Source of the DNA: Sphingomonas hominis
GTDB lineage: Bacteria; Pseudomonadota; Alphaproteobacteria; Sphingomonadales; Sphingomonadaceae
Assembly: GCF_013328205.1 (NCBI RefSeq)
Contig: NZ_JABULH010000001.1
Span: 62,001 to 126,000, forward strand
Length of the DNA stretch: 64,000 nt
Reading direction: 5' to 3'
Shown: positions 16,696-26,451 of the stretch, piece after piece
How positions within the stretch are numbered: position 1 is the first letter of the stretch
Layout of the letters: every line of letters starts with the position of its first letter
Notes under the pieces: model-generated
Seen by the model: only the letters and a program-made list of their open reading frames with translations
Told to the model about the DNA's origin: nothing
The model's database searches: none
Program-made: the position numbers and the translations under genes

Positions 16696-17400
16696 ATGAC
16701 CGACATACGCAACATCGTGGTGCTGACCGGCGCAGGCATCTCGGCCGAGAGCGGGATCGCGACCTTTCGCGGACCCGGCGGATTGTGGGAAGGGCACCGG
16801 GTCGAGGACGTGTGCACGCCCGAGGCGCTAGCGCGCGATGCCGCCCTGGTGCACCGCTTCTATGACGAGCGGCGCGCCGCACTGGCGCGGGTCGAGCCCA
16901 ATGCCGCGCACCGCGCGCTGGCACGGCTTGACGCGGATTGGGATGGCGAGCTGCTGATCGTGACGCAGAACGTCGACGACCTGCACGAGCGTGCGGGGGC
17001 GCGCCGGATGCTCCACATGCACGGCGAGCTGCGGTCGGCGCTCTGCACCGCGTGCGGCGAGCGGCGCGCGTGGGCGGGCGCGCTACCGCCGGGCACGACA
17101 TGCGAGGCGTGCGGCGCGGCGACGCTCAGGCCCGACATCGTGTTCTTCGGCGAGATGCCGTACGAGATGGGGCGGATCGAGCGCGCGCTCGCGCAGGCCG
17201 ACCTGTTCGTCTCGATCGGCACCTCGGGTGCGGTCTATCCGGCGGCGGGGTTCGTGCAATTGGCGGTGCATTACGGCGCGCGCACGCTGGAGCTCAATCT
17301 GGAGCGATCGGCGGGTAGCGACTGGTTCGAGGAAACGCGGCTGGGGCCGGCGGGGGTGCTGGTGCCGGCTTGGGTCGACGAGTTGCTTGGGTACGGCTGA
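16696..17400 (+). CDS. cobB: NAD-dependent protein deacylase, class III sirtuin
   Basis: A 234-residue sirtuin that removes acyl groups from lysine using NAD. The NAD-binding motif GAGISAESGIATFR is at residues 12-25. The class III signature Tyr56 and Arg59 in HRFYDERR points to activity on acidic acyl groups such as succinyl. TQNVDDLHERAG and the catalytic His in HMHGELR follow. Four zinc cysteines lie in CTAC and CEAC. It stands alone between the glycine-zipper gene and era, and is convergent with era. Confidence 0.94.
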   Translation: MTDIRNIVVLTGAGISAESGIATFRGPGGLWEGHRVEDVCTPEALARDAALVHRFYDERRAALARVEPNAAHRALARLDADWDGELLIVTQNVDDLHERAGARRMLHMHGELRSALCTACGERRAWAGALPPGTTCEACGAATLRPDIVFFGEMPYEMGRIERALAQADLFVSIGTSGAVYPAAGFVQLAVHYGARTLELNLERSAGSDWFEETRLGPAGVLVPAWVDELLGYG

Positions 17401-17454
17401 GCTTTGCCGCCGGTCGCGCCGGCGTTCTGCTGCGTTCGGCCGTCGTTAGGAGAA

Positions 17455-17488
17455 GGAGCGGGATCCCGGCTCGAGGCCGGGATGACGG
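17455..17488. repeat. dispersed inverted repeat, half copy (locus 4)
   Basis: Only the right arm is present: GAGCGGGATCCCGGCTCGAG followed by GCCGGGATGACGG. It lies between the convergent cobB and era genes. Confidence 0.65.
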
Positions 17489-17504
17489 GGACGCGAATTT
17501 GAAG

Positions 17505-18425
17505 TCAGTCGACCCAGTCGAGACCCAGGTCGCGGTAGACGCTGCGGTCCTCGTCCCAGTCGGGCTTGACCTTGACGTGAAGGTAGAGGTGCACCGGGCG
17601 GTCGAGCAGCACCGCCAGTTCGGCCCGCGCGCGCGCGCCAATCTCGCGGATGCGCGCGCCGCCTTTGCCGAGCACGATCGCGCGCTGCGTCACGCGCTCG
17701 ACCAGGATCTGCTGGTGGATCTCGGCCGATCCGTCTTCGCGTTCCTCGAACTTCTCGGTCTCGACCACGCTGGCATAGGGCAGTTCGGCGTGAAGCTGGA
17801 GGTAGAGCTGCTCGCGCGTCACCTCGGCGGCGAGTGCGCGCTCGCTGGCGTCCGATACCTGATCTTCCGGATAGTGCCACGGCCCCGCGGGCATGGCCGC
17901 GGCGAGCGCGTTCTTGAACTCCGGCACCCCGTCGCCGGTCTGCGCGGAGATGAAGAAGGTTTCGGCGAACGGCAGCAGCGCGTTCAACCGCTCGGCGTGA
18001 AGCAGCAGCTTGGGCTTGTCGGCGAGGTCGACCTTGTTGAGTACGAGGTAGATCGGTTCGCTCCGCCCTTTCAGCGCTTCGGCGATCTCGGTCACCTTGG
18101 GGCCGAGCCCGCCCTTAGCGTCGACCACCAGCGCGATCACGTCCGCGCCTTCGGCACCGCCCCAGGCGGCAGCCACCATCGCGCGGTCGAAGCGGCGCTT
18201 GGGCTCGAAGATGCCGGGCGTGTCGACCAGCAGCAACTGCGTCTCGTCACGGATCGCAACGCCCATCAGCTTGGTGCGCGTCGTCTGCGCCTTGGGGCTG
18301 ACGATCGCGACCTTCTGCCCGACGAGCGCGTTGACCAGCGTCGACTTGCCCGCATTGGGTGCGCCGACCACCGCGACGAGGCCGCAGCGCTGCTTGCCCG
18401 CGCTCACTTCCGAAATGTCGTTCAT
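17505..18425 (-). CDS. era: GTPase Era
   Basis: A 306-residue GTPase needed for 16S rRNA processing and 30S subunit maturation. G motifs are GAPNAGKST (G1), DTPGIF (G3) and NKVDLADK (G4). The C-terminal KH RNA-binding domain holds [13 protein letters not shown]. The start is ATG 18425, overlapping the dnaJ stop by four bases; an upstream extension inside dnaJ is rejected. Position behind dnaJ is unusual for era, which often follows rnc. Here rnc is 10 kb away at 28899. Confidence 0.95.
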   Translation of the reverse strand: MNDISEVSAGKQRCGLVAVVGAPNAGKSTLVNALVGQKVAIVSPKAQTTRTKLMGVAIRDETQLLLVDTPGIFEPKRRFDRAMVAAAWGGAEGADVIALVVDAKGGLGPKVTEIAEALKGRSEPIYLVLNKVDLADKPKLLLHAERLNALLPFAETFFISAQTGDGVPEFKNALAAAMPAGPWHYPEDQVSDASERALAAEVTREQLYLQLHAELPYASVVETEKFEEREDGSAEIHQQILVERVTQRAIVLGKGGARIREIGARARAELAVLLDRPVHLYLHVKVKPDWDEDRSVYRDLGLDWVD

Positions 18426-19543
18426 TCCCCGGCGATGGCATTCTTCAGGCGCGAGAAGAAGCCCTGCGATTGCGGACATTCCTCCCCCGTCTCGGTTTCG
18501 CGGAACAGTTCAAGCAACTCGCGCTGTCGGGTGGACAGCTTGGTCGGGGTCTCGACGTCGATCTGGATCACCAGATCGCCGTGGCCGCGGCCCTGGAGCA
18601 CCGGCATTCCGGCGCCGCGCTGGCGCAGTTGCTTGCCCGACTGGATGCCCGCCGGAATGCGGATCTCGTGCGCGCGGCCGTCGAGGCCGGGGATCGACAT
18701 CGTGCCGCCGAGCGACGCGGTGGTGAAGCTGATCGGCGCGCGCGCGAACAGCGTCGTGCCCTCGCGCTCAAACAGATTGTGCCGTTTGACGTGCAGGAAG
18801 ATGTAGAGGTCGCCCGGCGGCGCGCCGCGCGCACCCGCTTCGCCCTCACCGGTCAGGCGCACGCGCGTGCCCTCGTCGACGCCGGGCGGCACGTTGACGC
18901 TCAACGTCTTGGTCTGCTCGACGCGACCCTCGCCGCGGCAATCGCTGCACGGCGTGTCGATCACCTCGCCCGAGCCGTGGCAGGCGGGGCAGGCGCGCTC
19001 GACCACGAAGAAGCCCTGCTGCGCGCGAACCTTGCCGTGGCCGGCGCAGGTTTTGCAACTGTGCGCGTGGGTGCCGGGCTTCGCGCCCGAGCCGTGGCAC
19101 GTGTCGCACGCGACCGAAATGTCGACGGTGATGTCGCTCTGCTTGCCATGGAACGCTTCCTCCAGCGTGATCTCCATGTCGTAGCGCAGGTCCGCGCCGC
19201 GGCGCTGCTGCGCGCGTCCACCCTGCTGGCGACCGCCCATGAACTCGCCGAACACGCTCTCGAAGATGTCGGAGAAGCCGCCGAAGTCCTGCGCGCCACC
19301 GCCGCCACCGCCGTTCTGGAACGCGGCGTGGCCGAACCGATCATAGGCCGCGCGCTTCTGCGGATCCTTGAGGCAGTCATAGGCTTCGCTGACGGCCTTG
19401 AACTTGGCCTCGGAATCCTTGCAGCCGGCATTCTTGTCGGGATGGTACTTCATCGCGAGCTTGCGGTACGACGACTTGATCGTGCCTGCGTCCGCGGTGC
19501 GCTCGCATTCGAGCAGTTCGTAATAATCGATCGTGGTGCTCAT
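18422..19543 (-). CDS. dnaJ: molecular chaperone DnaJ
   Basis: A 373-residue co-chaperone that delivers substrates to DnaK and stimulates its ATPase. The J domain (about 1-70) has [13 protein letters not shown] and the HPD motif in MKYHPDKN. A Gly/Phe-rich linker follows (about 77-110). Four zinc-finger repeats are [24 protein letters not shown] and CSDCRGEG. Substrate-binding domains fill the C-terminus. It lies 112 bases downstream of dnaK and overlaps era. Confidence 0.97.
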   Translation of the reverse strand: MSTTIDYYELLECERTADAGTIKSSYRKLAMKYHPDKNAGCKDSEAKFKAVSEAYDCLKDPQKRAAYDRFGHAAFQNGGGGGGAQDFGGFSDIFESVFGEFMGGRQQGGRAQQRRGADLRYDMEITLEEAFHGKQSDITVDISVACDTCHGSGAKPGTHAHSCKTCAGHGKVRAQQGFFVVERACPACHGSGEVIDTPCSDCRGEGRVEQTKTLSVNVPPGVDEGTRVRLTGEGEAGARGAPPGDLYIFLHVKRHNLFEREGTTLFARAPISFTTASLGGTMSIPGLDGRAHEIRIPAGIQSGKQLRQRGAGMPVLQGRGHGDLVIQIDVETPTKLSTRQRELLELFRETETGEECPQSQGFFSRLKNAIAGE

Positions 19544-19622
19544 GCCGGCCTCTTATGGCCCTCTCGCTTTGGAGAGGAGGAGGGAGGGGGGCGCTCTGCG
19601 AGACACCGACCCCTCACCCCGG

Positions 19623-19645
19623 CCCTCTCCCCAGCGGGGAGAGGG
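19623..19645. other. stable hairpin in dnaK-dnaJ spacer
   Basis: A perfect 10-base stem (CCCTCTCCCC with GGGGAGAGGG) with a 3-base loop lies between dnaK and dnaJ. There is no T-run, so it is not a standard terminator. It could stabilise the dnaK mRNA 3' end or lower read-through into dnaJ. It may also belong to a dispersed repeat family. Confidence 0.5.
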
Positions 19646-19655
19646 GGTACGCGGG

Positions 19656-21563
<1,908 letters not shown>

Positions 21564-21648
21564 GAGTGCTTTGCCTAGCCCCTACAACGATGAAAAAACA
21601 TGCGAGTTACGCCCCGTTACGGCAGCGCAACCCTTACGTCTGGCCGCG

Positions 21649-21676
21649 ATATAGGTGGCGCACTCCTTGCCGCAAG
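21649..21676 (-). promoter_or_regulatory. predicted RpoH (sigma-32) promoter of dnaK
   Basis: Read on the minus strand, CTTG (21676-21673) is followed after 17 bases by CCTATAT (21655-21649). This fits the alphaproteobacterial heat-shock consensus, CTTG, 17-18 bases, CYTATMT, as I recall it. It lies about 85-115 bases before the dnaK start. No CIRCE inverted repeat was seen. Confidence 0.65.
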
Positions 21677-21726
21677 ATTTCCTGCCGACTAGGCCGGCTG
21701 CGTTGTTCCACGCGGGGAGAAATTTC

Positions 21727-22170
21727 TTGAGCAAGGGCTGGTGGGCGGTTGTGGCGGTCGCGGCGGCGACGGCGGCTTGCGCGAAGGTCGAGGCACCCGC
21801 GGCGAGCGACGCCTGGATCCGGCTGGCCGCGGTGCCGGGGCGCCCGGCGGCGGGTTATTTCACGCTCCACGGCGGCCGCGCGGACACGAAGCTGGTGGGC
21901 GTGAGCGTCGCGAGCGTGCCGCGGGTCGAGTTGCACCTGTCGCGCATGACCGTGGGCGACATGATGACGATGGACGCGACGCCGGCAGTCGACCTGCCCG
22001 CAGGTGCTGCGCTGCCGTTCGCGCCGGGCGGGCGGCACGCGATGCTGTTCGACGTGCCCCCTGCGCTAACACCGGGCAAGACCGCGACGATGACCTTCCG
22101 CTTCGCCGACGGGCAGACCGCGGCAGCGGAGGCGAAGGTAGTCAGCGCGGGGGCGAGCGGGCCGGAATAA
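21727..22170 (+). CDS. PCu(A)C family periplasmic copper chaperone
   Basis: A 147-residue protein from TTG 21727, supported by GGGGAG seven bases upstream. A signal or lipoprotein-type N-terminus ends near AAACAK. Copper-binding residues fit the family pattern: His70, Met80, then His104 and Met106 in GGRHAMLF. Family members hand Cu(I) to cytochrome oxidase or handle copper stress in the periplasm. It is divergent from dnaK, and its stop overlaps the start of the vgr-related gene by one base. Confidence 0.88.
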   Translation: MSKGWWAVVAVAAATAACAKVEAPAASDAWIRLAAVPGRPAAGYFTLHGGRADTKLVGVSVASVPRVELHLSRMTVGDMMTMDATPAVDLPAGAALPFAPGGRHAMLFDVPPALTPGKTATMTFRFADGQTAAAEAKVVSAGASGPE

Positions 22171-22652
22171 TGTTCGGCGATCCCGCCGCGCGCGCGTTAA
22201 GCGAGGGCGAAATCAACCTCGCGCGCTCGGTCTACGGCGATACGATCGACTATGCGCAGGTGCGCGTGTCGAACCGCAAGTGGATTTTCTTTCAATCGCG
22301 CGACACCGTGATGGCGCCCGCGGGCACGATCCACTTCCATCCCAAAGGCGGGTTGTGGCGGGAAGATTTCGCGCACGCCCCGCTCGGCGAGCAGGGGTTG
22401 TTCGTCCACGAGATGTGCCACGTCTGGCAGCACCAGCGCGGGGTCTACCTCCCGCTCGCGCGGCATCCGTTCTGCCGCTATGATTACACCGTCCGGCCCG
22501 GCTGGCCGCTCGCGCGCTACGGGTTAGAGCAGCAGGCGGAGATCGTCCGCCACGCCTTCCTGCTGCGTCGCGGGGCGCGGGTGGCGGGCGCGCCGCCGCT
22601 GGTGCAATATGAAACGATCCTGCCGTTCGGCACCGGGGAGAAGACGCGATGA
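22170..22652 (+). CDS. vgr-related / DUF4157-like HExxH protein
   Basis: A 160-residue protein from ATG 22170, in a TAATG overlap with the preceding stop. It carries HEMCH at residues 80-84 with further His at 88, a zincin-type metal site. Nearby are FHPKGGLWREDF and LEQQAEIVRHAFLL. It resembles proteins labelled 'vgr-related' in sphingomonads and DUF4157-like domains, but has no secretion-system neighbours here. There is no obvious signal peptide. Peptidase activity is possible but unproven. Confidence 0.75.
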   Translation: MFGDPAARALSEGEINLARSVYGDTIDYAQVRVSNRKWIFFQSRDTVMAPAGTIHFHPKGGLWREDFAHAPLGEQGLFVHEMCHVWQHQRGVYLPLARHPFCRYDYTVRPGWPLARYGLEQQAEIVRHAFLLRRGARVAGAPPLVQYETILPFGTGEKTR

Positions 22653-23092
22653 TCTGGCACAACGGACTTCCCGACCTCGCTCAACTGACCGCACTAGGTG
22701 CCGATAGCATGCCGGGCTTTCTCGGCATCGAGTTCGTCGCGGTCGGCGACGACTGGATCCGCGCGCGGATGCCGGTGAACGATCGCACCAAGCAGCCGTA
22801 CGGTCGGCTGCACGGCGGCGCGTCGGTGGTGCTGGCGGAGACGCTCGGCTCGATCGCGGGTGCGATGACGGTCGATCCGGCGCAGTTTGGCGCTGTGGGT
22901 TTGGAGATCAACGCCAACCACGTCCGACCCGCGGGAGACGGTTTCGTCTACGCCACCGCTCGGCCGGAGGCGCGTGGCCGCACGACGCAGGTGTGGTCGA
23001 TCCGGATCGAGGACGAGGCGGGCAAGCTGGTGTGCATCTCGCGTTTCACGCTCGCGGTGATCGCGCGCGATCGCGGCGCAGTGGCGGCGTGA
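22649..23092 (+). CDS. PaaI family hotdog-fold thioesterase
   Basis: A 147-residue protein from ATG 22649, overlapping the previous stop by four bases. Hotdog-fold signatures are GRLHGGASVVLAETLGSIAG at about 52-71 and ALRAD-like beta segments such as GLEINANHVRPAGDG. The family hydrolyses acyl- or aryl-CoA thioesters; the physiological substrate is unknown. It closes a three-gene overlapping group with the copper chaperone and the HExxH protein. Confidence 0.87.
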   Translation: MIWHNGLPDLAQLTALGADSMPGFLGIEFVAVGDDWIRARMPVNDRTKQPYGRLHGGASVVLAETLGSIAGAMTVDPAQFGAVGLEINANHVRPAGDGFVYATARPEARGRTTQVWSIRIEDEAGKLVCISRFTLAVIARDRGAVAA

Positions 23093-23102
23093 TGTAATAT
23101 GG

Positions 23103-23134
23103 GCGGGCAGGGGAGGCATGCCGCCCCCACCCGC
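23103..23134. terminator. hairpin between convergent genes
   Basis: GCGGGCAGGGG and CCCCCACCCGC form an interrupted stem around GGCATGCC-like loop bases. It sits between the stops at 23092 and 23143. There is no strong T-run on either side. Confidence 0.5.
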
Positions 23135-23142
23135 ATACCGGT

Positions 23143-23694
23143 TCAGGGCATCAACACCGTGTCGATGACGTGCACGACGCCGTTCGACTGCATCACGTCC
23201 TTGGTCGACACCATCGACGTGCCACCCTTGGCATCGGTCAGCATCAGGCGACCGCCGGTCATCTTCGCGGTCAGCGGCTCGCCCTGCACCGTGGTCAGCG
23301 TCGCGGTGCCGCGGCCCGCCTTGATCGCCGCCGCAATGTCCTTCGCGGTCATGCGGCCCGACACGACGTGGTAGGTCAGGATGTTCGACAGCTGCGACTT
23401 GTTCTCCGGCCGGGTCAGCGTGTCGAGCGTACCCGCGGGCAGCTTCGCGAAGGCGGCGTTAGTGGGCGCGAACACGGTGAACGGACCCGGACCGCTCAGC
23501 GTGTCGACCAGGTCGGCGGCCTTCACCGCGGTGACCAGCGTCGTCAGGTTGTTCGCGGCCGAGGCATTCTCGACGATCGTCTTGGTGGGCAGCATCGCCG
23601 CGCCGCCGACGCGCGGGTTGGTTTTGGCGATCGCGGGCGCTCCGACGATCAGGGTGGCGGCGGCCATCGCGCCGAGCATCTTGTTGCGTAGCAT
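23143..23694 (-). CDS. fasciclin (FAS1) domain secreted protein
   Basis: A 183-residue protein starting at ATG 23694. The signal peptide is about 1-23 (LGAMAAATLIVGAPAIA). One FAS1 domain covers about 37-182, with TIVENASAANNLTTLVTAVK, GPFTVFAPTNAAFAKLP, LTYHVVSGRMT and the final NGVVHVIDTVLMP. FAS1 domains serve in surface adhesion. The gene is monocistronic. A longer upstream frame lacks a signal and is rejected. Confidence 0.93.
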   Translation of the reverse strand: MLRNKMLGAMAAATLIVGAPAIAKTNPRVGGAAMLPTKTIVENASAANNLTTLVTAVKAADLVDTLSGPGPFTVFAPTNAAFAKLPAGTLDTLTRPENKSQLSNILTYHVVSGRMTAKDIAAAIKAGRGTATLTTVQGEPLTAKMTGGRLMLTDAKGGTSMVSTKDVMQSNGVVHVIDTVLMP

Positions 23695-24043
23695 GATCCA
23701 TCTCCGGCTCGACCATCGAGCCCGCACAGATACGCTCGAAACGGCCAAATTGATGCAGATCAGGATGTTTTCTTCGCGGTGATGAGGCGTGTGACAGGCT
23801 GTGCGGCCGCGTCATGCTGGGTGTGATGCGAGGTGCGACGTTTACGTGAGCGATGGCGAGGCGCTTGATGCCGGGCCGAGTCCGGACGACCGTGCCGTAC
23901 GGTGTGCCATCTCCGCGCCACATAGTCGGACTGACGAGCCATACCCTCTTACTGCCCGCCACGCCGTCAGACGGACGAGCTGCGCTCACCCGCTGCCCGA
24001 CGTGGCGTGTGTGCGGATTGCTGGCGCAATCCGCCTCCGCCCG
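23695..24043. other. gene-free gap with one hairpin
   Basis: No supported gene is seen. A 9-base perfect stem, GCGGATTGC with GCAATCCGC, lies at 24013-24034 just past the stop of gor; without a T-run, it is a weak terminator candidate. The rest of the gap should hold the fasciclin promoter. Confidence 0.5.
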
Positions 24044-25393
24044 TCACTTCAACAACACCAGCTCCTCCGCCATCGTCGGGTGGAGCGCGACGCAGGCGTC
24101 GAATTGCGCCTTAGTCAACCCGGCCTTCACCGCCACCGCCGCCGCCTGGATGATCTCGGGGCAGTCGGGGCCGATCATGTGGATACCGACGACGCGGTCG
24201 GTCTCGCCGTCGCACACCATCTTGTACAGCGCGCGCTCGTCACGGTTGGCGAGCACGTTCTTCATCGGGCGAAAATCGGAGGAATAGACGCGTACCGAGC
24301 CGAGCTTCTGCCGCGCCTCCGCCTCGGTCATGCCCACCGCGCCGATCGGCGGGTGGCTGAACACCGCCGAAGGCACGCAGTCGTAATCGACCCGCGTCGC
24401 CTTGCCGCCGTACAGATTGTCGGCGAACGCCTGTCCCTCGCGGATCGCAATCGGGGTCAGCTGAATGCGGTTGGTGACGTCACCCACCGCGTAGATCGAC
24501 GGGCAGGTCGAGCGATTGTCGGCGTCGACCTTGATCGCGCCGAGCTCGTCGACCTCGACGCCCGCGCTCTCCAGCCCGAGCCCGCGCGTGTTGGGCAGCC
24601 GCCCGGTCGCGAACATCACCGTGTCGACCGTGACGGGCTCGTGGTTCGACATGCTGACGGTCAGGCAGCCGTCCTCGCCGCGCTCGATCCCCTGGAACGT
24701 CGCGTCGAAGCGGAACTCCAGCCCCTTCATCATGCTGATCTGGAGCAGCCGATCGCGGATCTGCAGGTCGTAGCCGCGCAATATCTCCTTGCTGCGGTTC
24801 ATCAGGATGACGTGGCTGCCGAGCTGGTGGAAGATGCCCGCGAACTCGTTGGCAATATAGCCGGCGCCCGCGATCAGGATGCGGCGCGGCACCGCGTCGA
24901 GGTGGAACGCCTCGTTCGAGGTGATACCATGCTCGTGTCCCGGACACTCAGGCACCACCGGATGCGCGCCGACCGCGATCAGGATCGTGCTCGCAGTCTT
25001 CTTCGTCCCATCAGCGAGCGTCACCTCGTTCGGCCCCGACACGGTCGCGCGCTGGTGGATGATCTCACCGCCGGCATTGCCGATCGTCGTCGTGTACGCC
25101 TGGTTGATCCGGTCGACCTCGGCGAAGACGTTGGTGGTTAGGCACTTCCAGTCGAACTCGGGCGCGTCGGGCACCTTCCAGCCGAAGCGCTGCGCGTCCT
25201 TCAGATCCTCGGCGAAATGCGCGCCATAGACAAGCAGCTTCTTGGGCACGCAGCCGCGGATCACGCAGGTGCCACCCACGCGGTACTCCTCCGCCACCGC
25301 GACGCGCGCGCCGTGCGCCGCCGCCACGCGCGCCGCGCGTGTGCCGCCGGACCCTGCGCCAATGACGAACAGGTCGTAATCGTATTCGGCCAT
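24044..25393 (-). CDS. gor: glutathione-disulfide reductase
   Basis: A 449-residue NADPH flavoenzyme that reduces glutathione disulfide. The FAD motif is VIGAGSGGTRAARVAA. The redox-active disulfide is in GGTCVIRGCVPKKLLVYG. The NADPH-binding motif is GAGYIANEF, and the C-terminal catalytic His lies in VALHPTMAEELV. ATG 25393 has better spacing to GGAG than ATG 25396. The start overlaps the vapC stop, so it is probably co-transcribed with vapBC. It supplies glutathione for the formaldehyde operon and similar thiol chemistry. Confidence 0.95.
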   Translation of the reverse strand: MAEYDYDLFVIGAGSGGTRAARVAAAHGARVAVAEEYRVGGTCVIRGCVPKKLLVYGAHFAEDLKDAQRFGWKVPDAPEFDWKCLTTNVFAEVDRINQAYTTTIGNAGGEIIHQRATVSGPNEVTLADGTKKTASTILIAVGAHPVVPECPGHEHGITSNEAFHLDAVPRRILIAGAGYIANEFAGIFHQLGSHVILMNRSKEILRGYDLQIRDRLLQISMMKGLEFRFDATFQGIERGEDGCLTVSMSNHEPVTVDTVMFATGRLPNTRGLGLESAGVEVDELGAIKVDADNRSTCPSIYAVGDVTNRIQLTPIAIREGQAFADNLYGGKATRVDYDCVPSAVFSHPPIGAVGMTEAEARQKLGSVRVYSSDFRPMKNVLANRDERALYKMVCDGETDRVVGIHMIGPDCPEIIQAAAVAVKAGLTKAQFDACVALHPTMAEELVLLK

Positions 25394-25809
25394 CATGCTA
25401 CTCCGAGGTCGAGGTCCATCGCCGACCTGAGGCCGAGGTACTGGACGAAGGGATCGTAATCGCGGTCGCTATACAGCAGCGGGATCGCGTCGTGGATGCA
25501 TCGCGTGGCGATCAGCGTATCAATCGTCTTGCGTATGGTGATGCCGAGGCCGCGCAGGTGCTGGTAATTGCGTGCGGCTTCGATGGCGATGTCGCGATTG
25601 ACGAGCGTGACCTGCTCGAAGGCCGACAGCACTGCCAAGGTTTCCTGATAATGCCGCTCGCTGCGCGTCCCTTGCAGCACCTCAGTCAAGATCAGGTCGC
25701 CGACTGCAATCACGAAATTGTCATCGAGCAATCGTCGTAGAAGATTAGCCTGCGGCGTATCGCGCCCGGCCAGCAGGTCGATCCACACACTCGAGTCAGG
25801 CAGGATCAT
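25393..25809 (-). CDS. vapC: PIN-domain toxin VapC
   Basis: A 138-residue Mg-dependent ribonuclease toxin. The PIN-domain acidic residues are visible: Asp5 in LPDSSVWIDLLAG, Glu in DLILTEVLQG (about 43), and Asp residues in DTLIATRCIHDAIPLLYSDRDY. The length and layout fit VapC. It starts at ATG 25809, overlapping the antitoxin stop by four bases. VapC toxins cleave tRNA or rRNA when the antitoxin is lost. The gor gene overlaps its 3' end, an unusual arrangement. Confidence 0.92.
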   Translation of the reverse strand: MILPDSSVWIDLLAGRDTPQANLLRRLLDDNFVIAVGDLILTEVLQGTRSERHYQETLAVLSAFEQVTLVNRDIAIEAARNYQHLRGLGITIRKTIDTLIATRCIHDAIPLLYSDRDYDPFVQYLGLRSAMDLDLGVA

Positions 25810-26018
25810 CCGTGGCTAGGCAGTGGCTTGTCGGTCCGCATCGCGTCGAGGTCACCGTCCCAGCCACTGCCGCGCAGTCCGTCGAGCGCCTTCAACTGGC
25901 GCGTGGTGCGAACGATCCGCCGCAGCGCCTTGTCCACCGCCTCGCGCTTGGTGGTCACGCCGAGCGCTTCCATCGCCTCGGCCATCAACGCGTCGTCGAT
26001 CTCGATGTTGGTGCGCAT
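25806..26018 (-). CDS. vapB: type II antitoxin VapB
   Basis: A 70-residue protein from ATG 26018. The N-terminus MRTNIEIDDALMAEAMEALG is the ribbon-helix-helix DNA-binding pattern of VapB (MazE/CopG-like) antitoxins, followed by TTKREAVDKALRRIVR. The C-terminal tail, with GWDGDLDAMRTDKPLP, is the likely toxin-binding part. The pair should repress its own promoter, which lies in the 50-base gap downstream of the DUF4174 gene or further up. Confidence 0.92.
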   Translation of the reverse strand: MRTNIEIDDALMAEAMEALGVTTKREAVDKALRRIVRTTRQLKALDGLRGSGWDGDLDAMRTDKPLPSHG

Positions 26019-26070
26019 GTGTATAGCTCCGTCAGAAATTACACATAGCGTTGCGGCAGCCTTGCCGCAA

Positions 26071-26451
26071 TCAGCGCTGCCCCGCACGCCGCATCGGCAT
26101 CGCATCGATCCGGCCTTGCAGCGTCTCGGCGAGCACCGGCTCGCCCGAGCGCAGCGCGACGTGACCGTCCTTGCCGATCAGCACCAGCGCGAAGCGTGTC
26201 GCAGGCAGGCGCAATCGAGCACGCAACGCCGTTGCCGCGTCGCGCGCACCCGTCACGCGGTCGCCGATCACCTCGACCACCTGCACGTCGCGATCCTCCG
26301 CGCCGCGCGGCCAGCCACGCAGCGCGTTGCGCTGTGCCGCCAACGCCGGATCGCCCCCACTCGGCGCGGCGACCACGAGCACCCGGCGCTGCCACTTCAT
26401 CTCGGCAACGCTCGGCACGCCCGCGGCCGCCACGGCGAGCGCGACGATCAT
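26071..26451 (-). CDS. DUF4174 domain protein
   Basis: A 126-residue protein starting at ATG 26451, overlapping the pgi stop by four bases (ATGA). A short hydrophobic N-terminus (MIVALAVAAAGVPSVA) may be a signal. The thioredoxin-like body has WQRRVLVVAAPSGGDPA, the EVIGD beta strand and FALVLIGKDGHVALRSGEPV, typical of DUF4174. Function is unknown; a periplasmic site is inferred. It is co-transcribed with pgi. Confidence 0.82.
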   Translation of the reverse strand: MIVALAVAAAGVPSVAEMKWQRRVLVVAAPSGGDPALAAQRNALRGWPRGAEDRDVQVVEVIGDRVTGARDAATALRARLRLPATRFALVLIGKDGHVALRSGEPVLAETLQGRIDAMPMRRAGQR

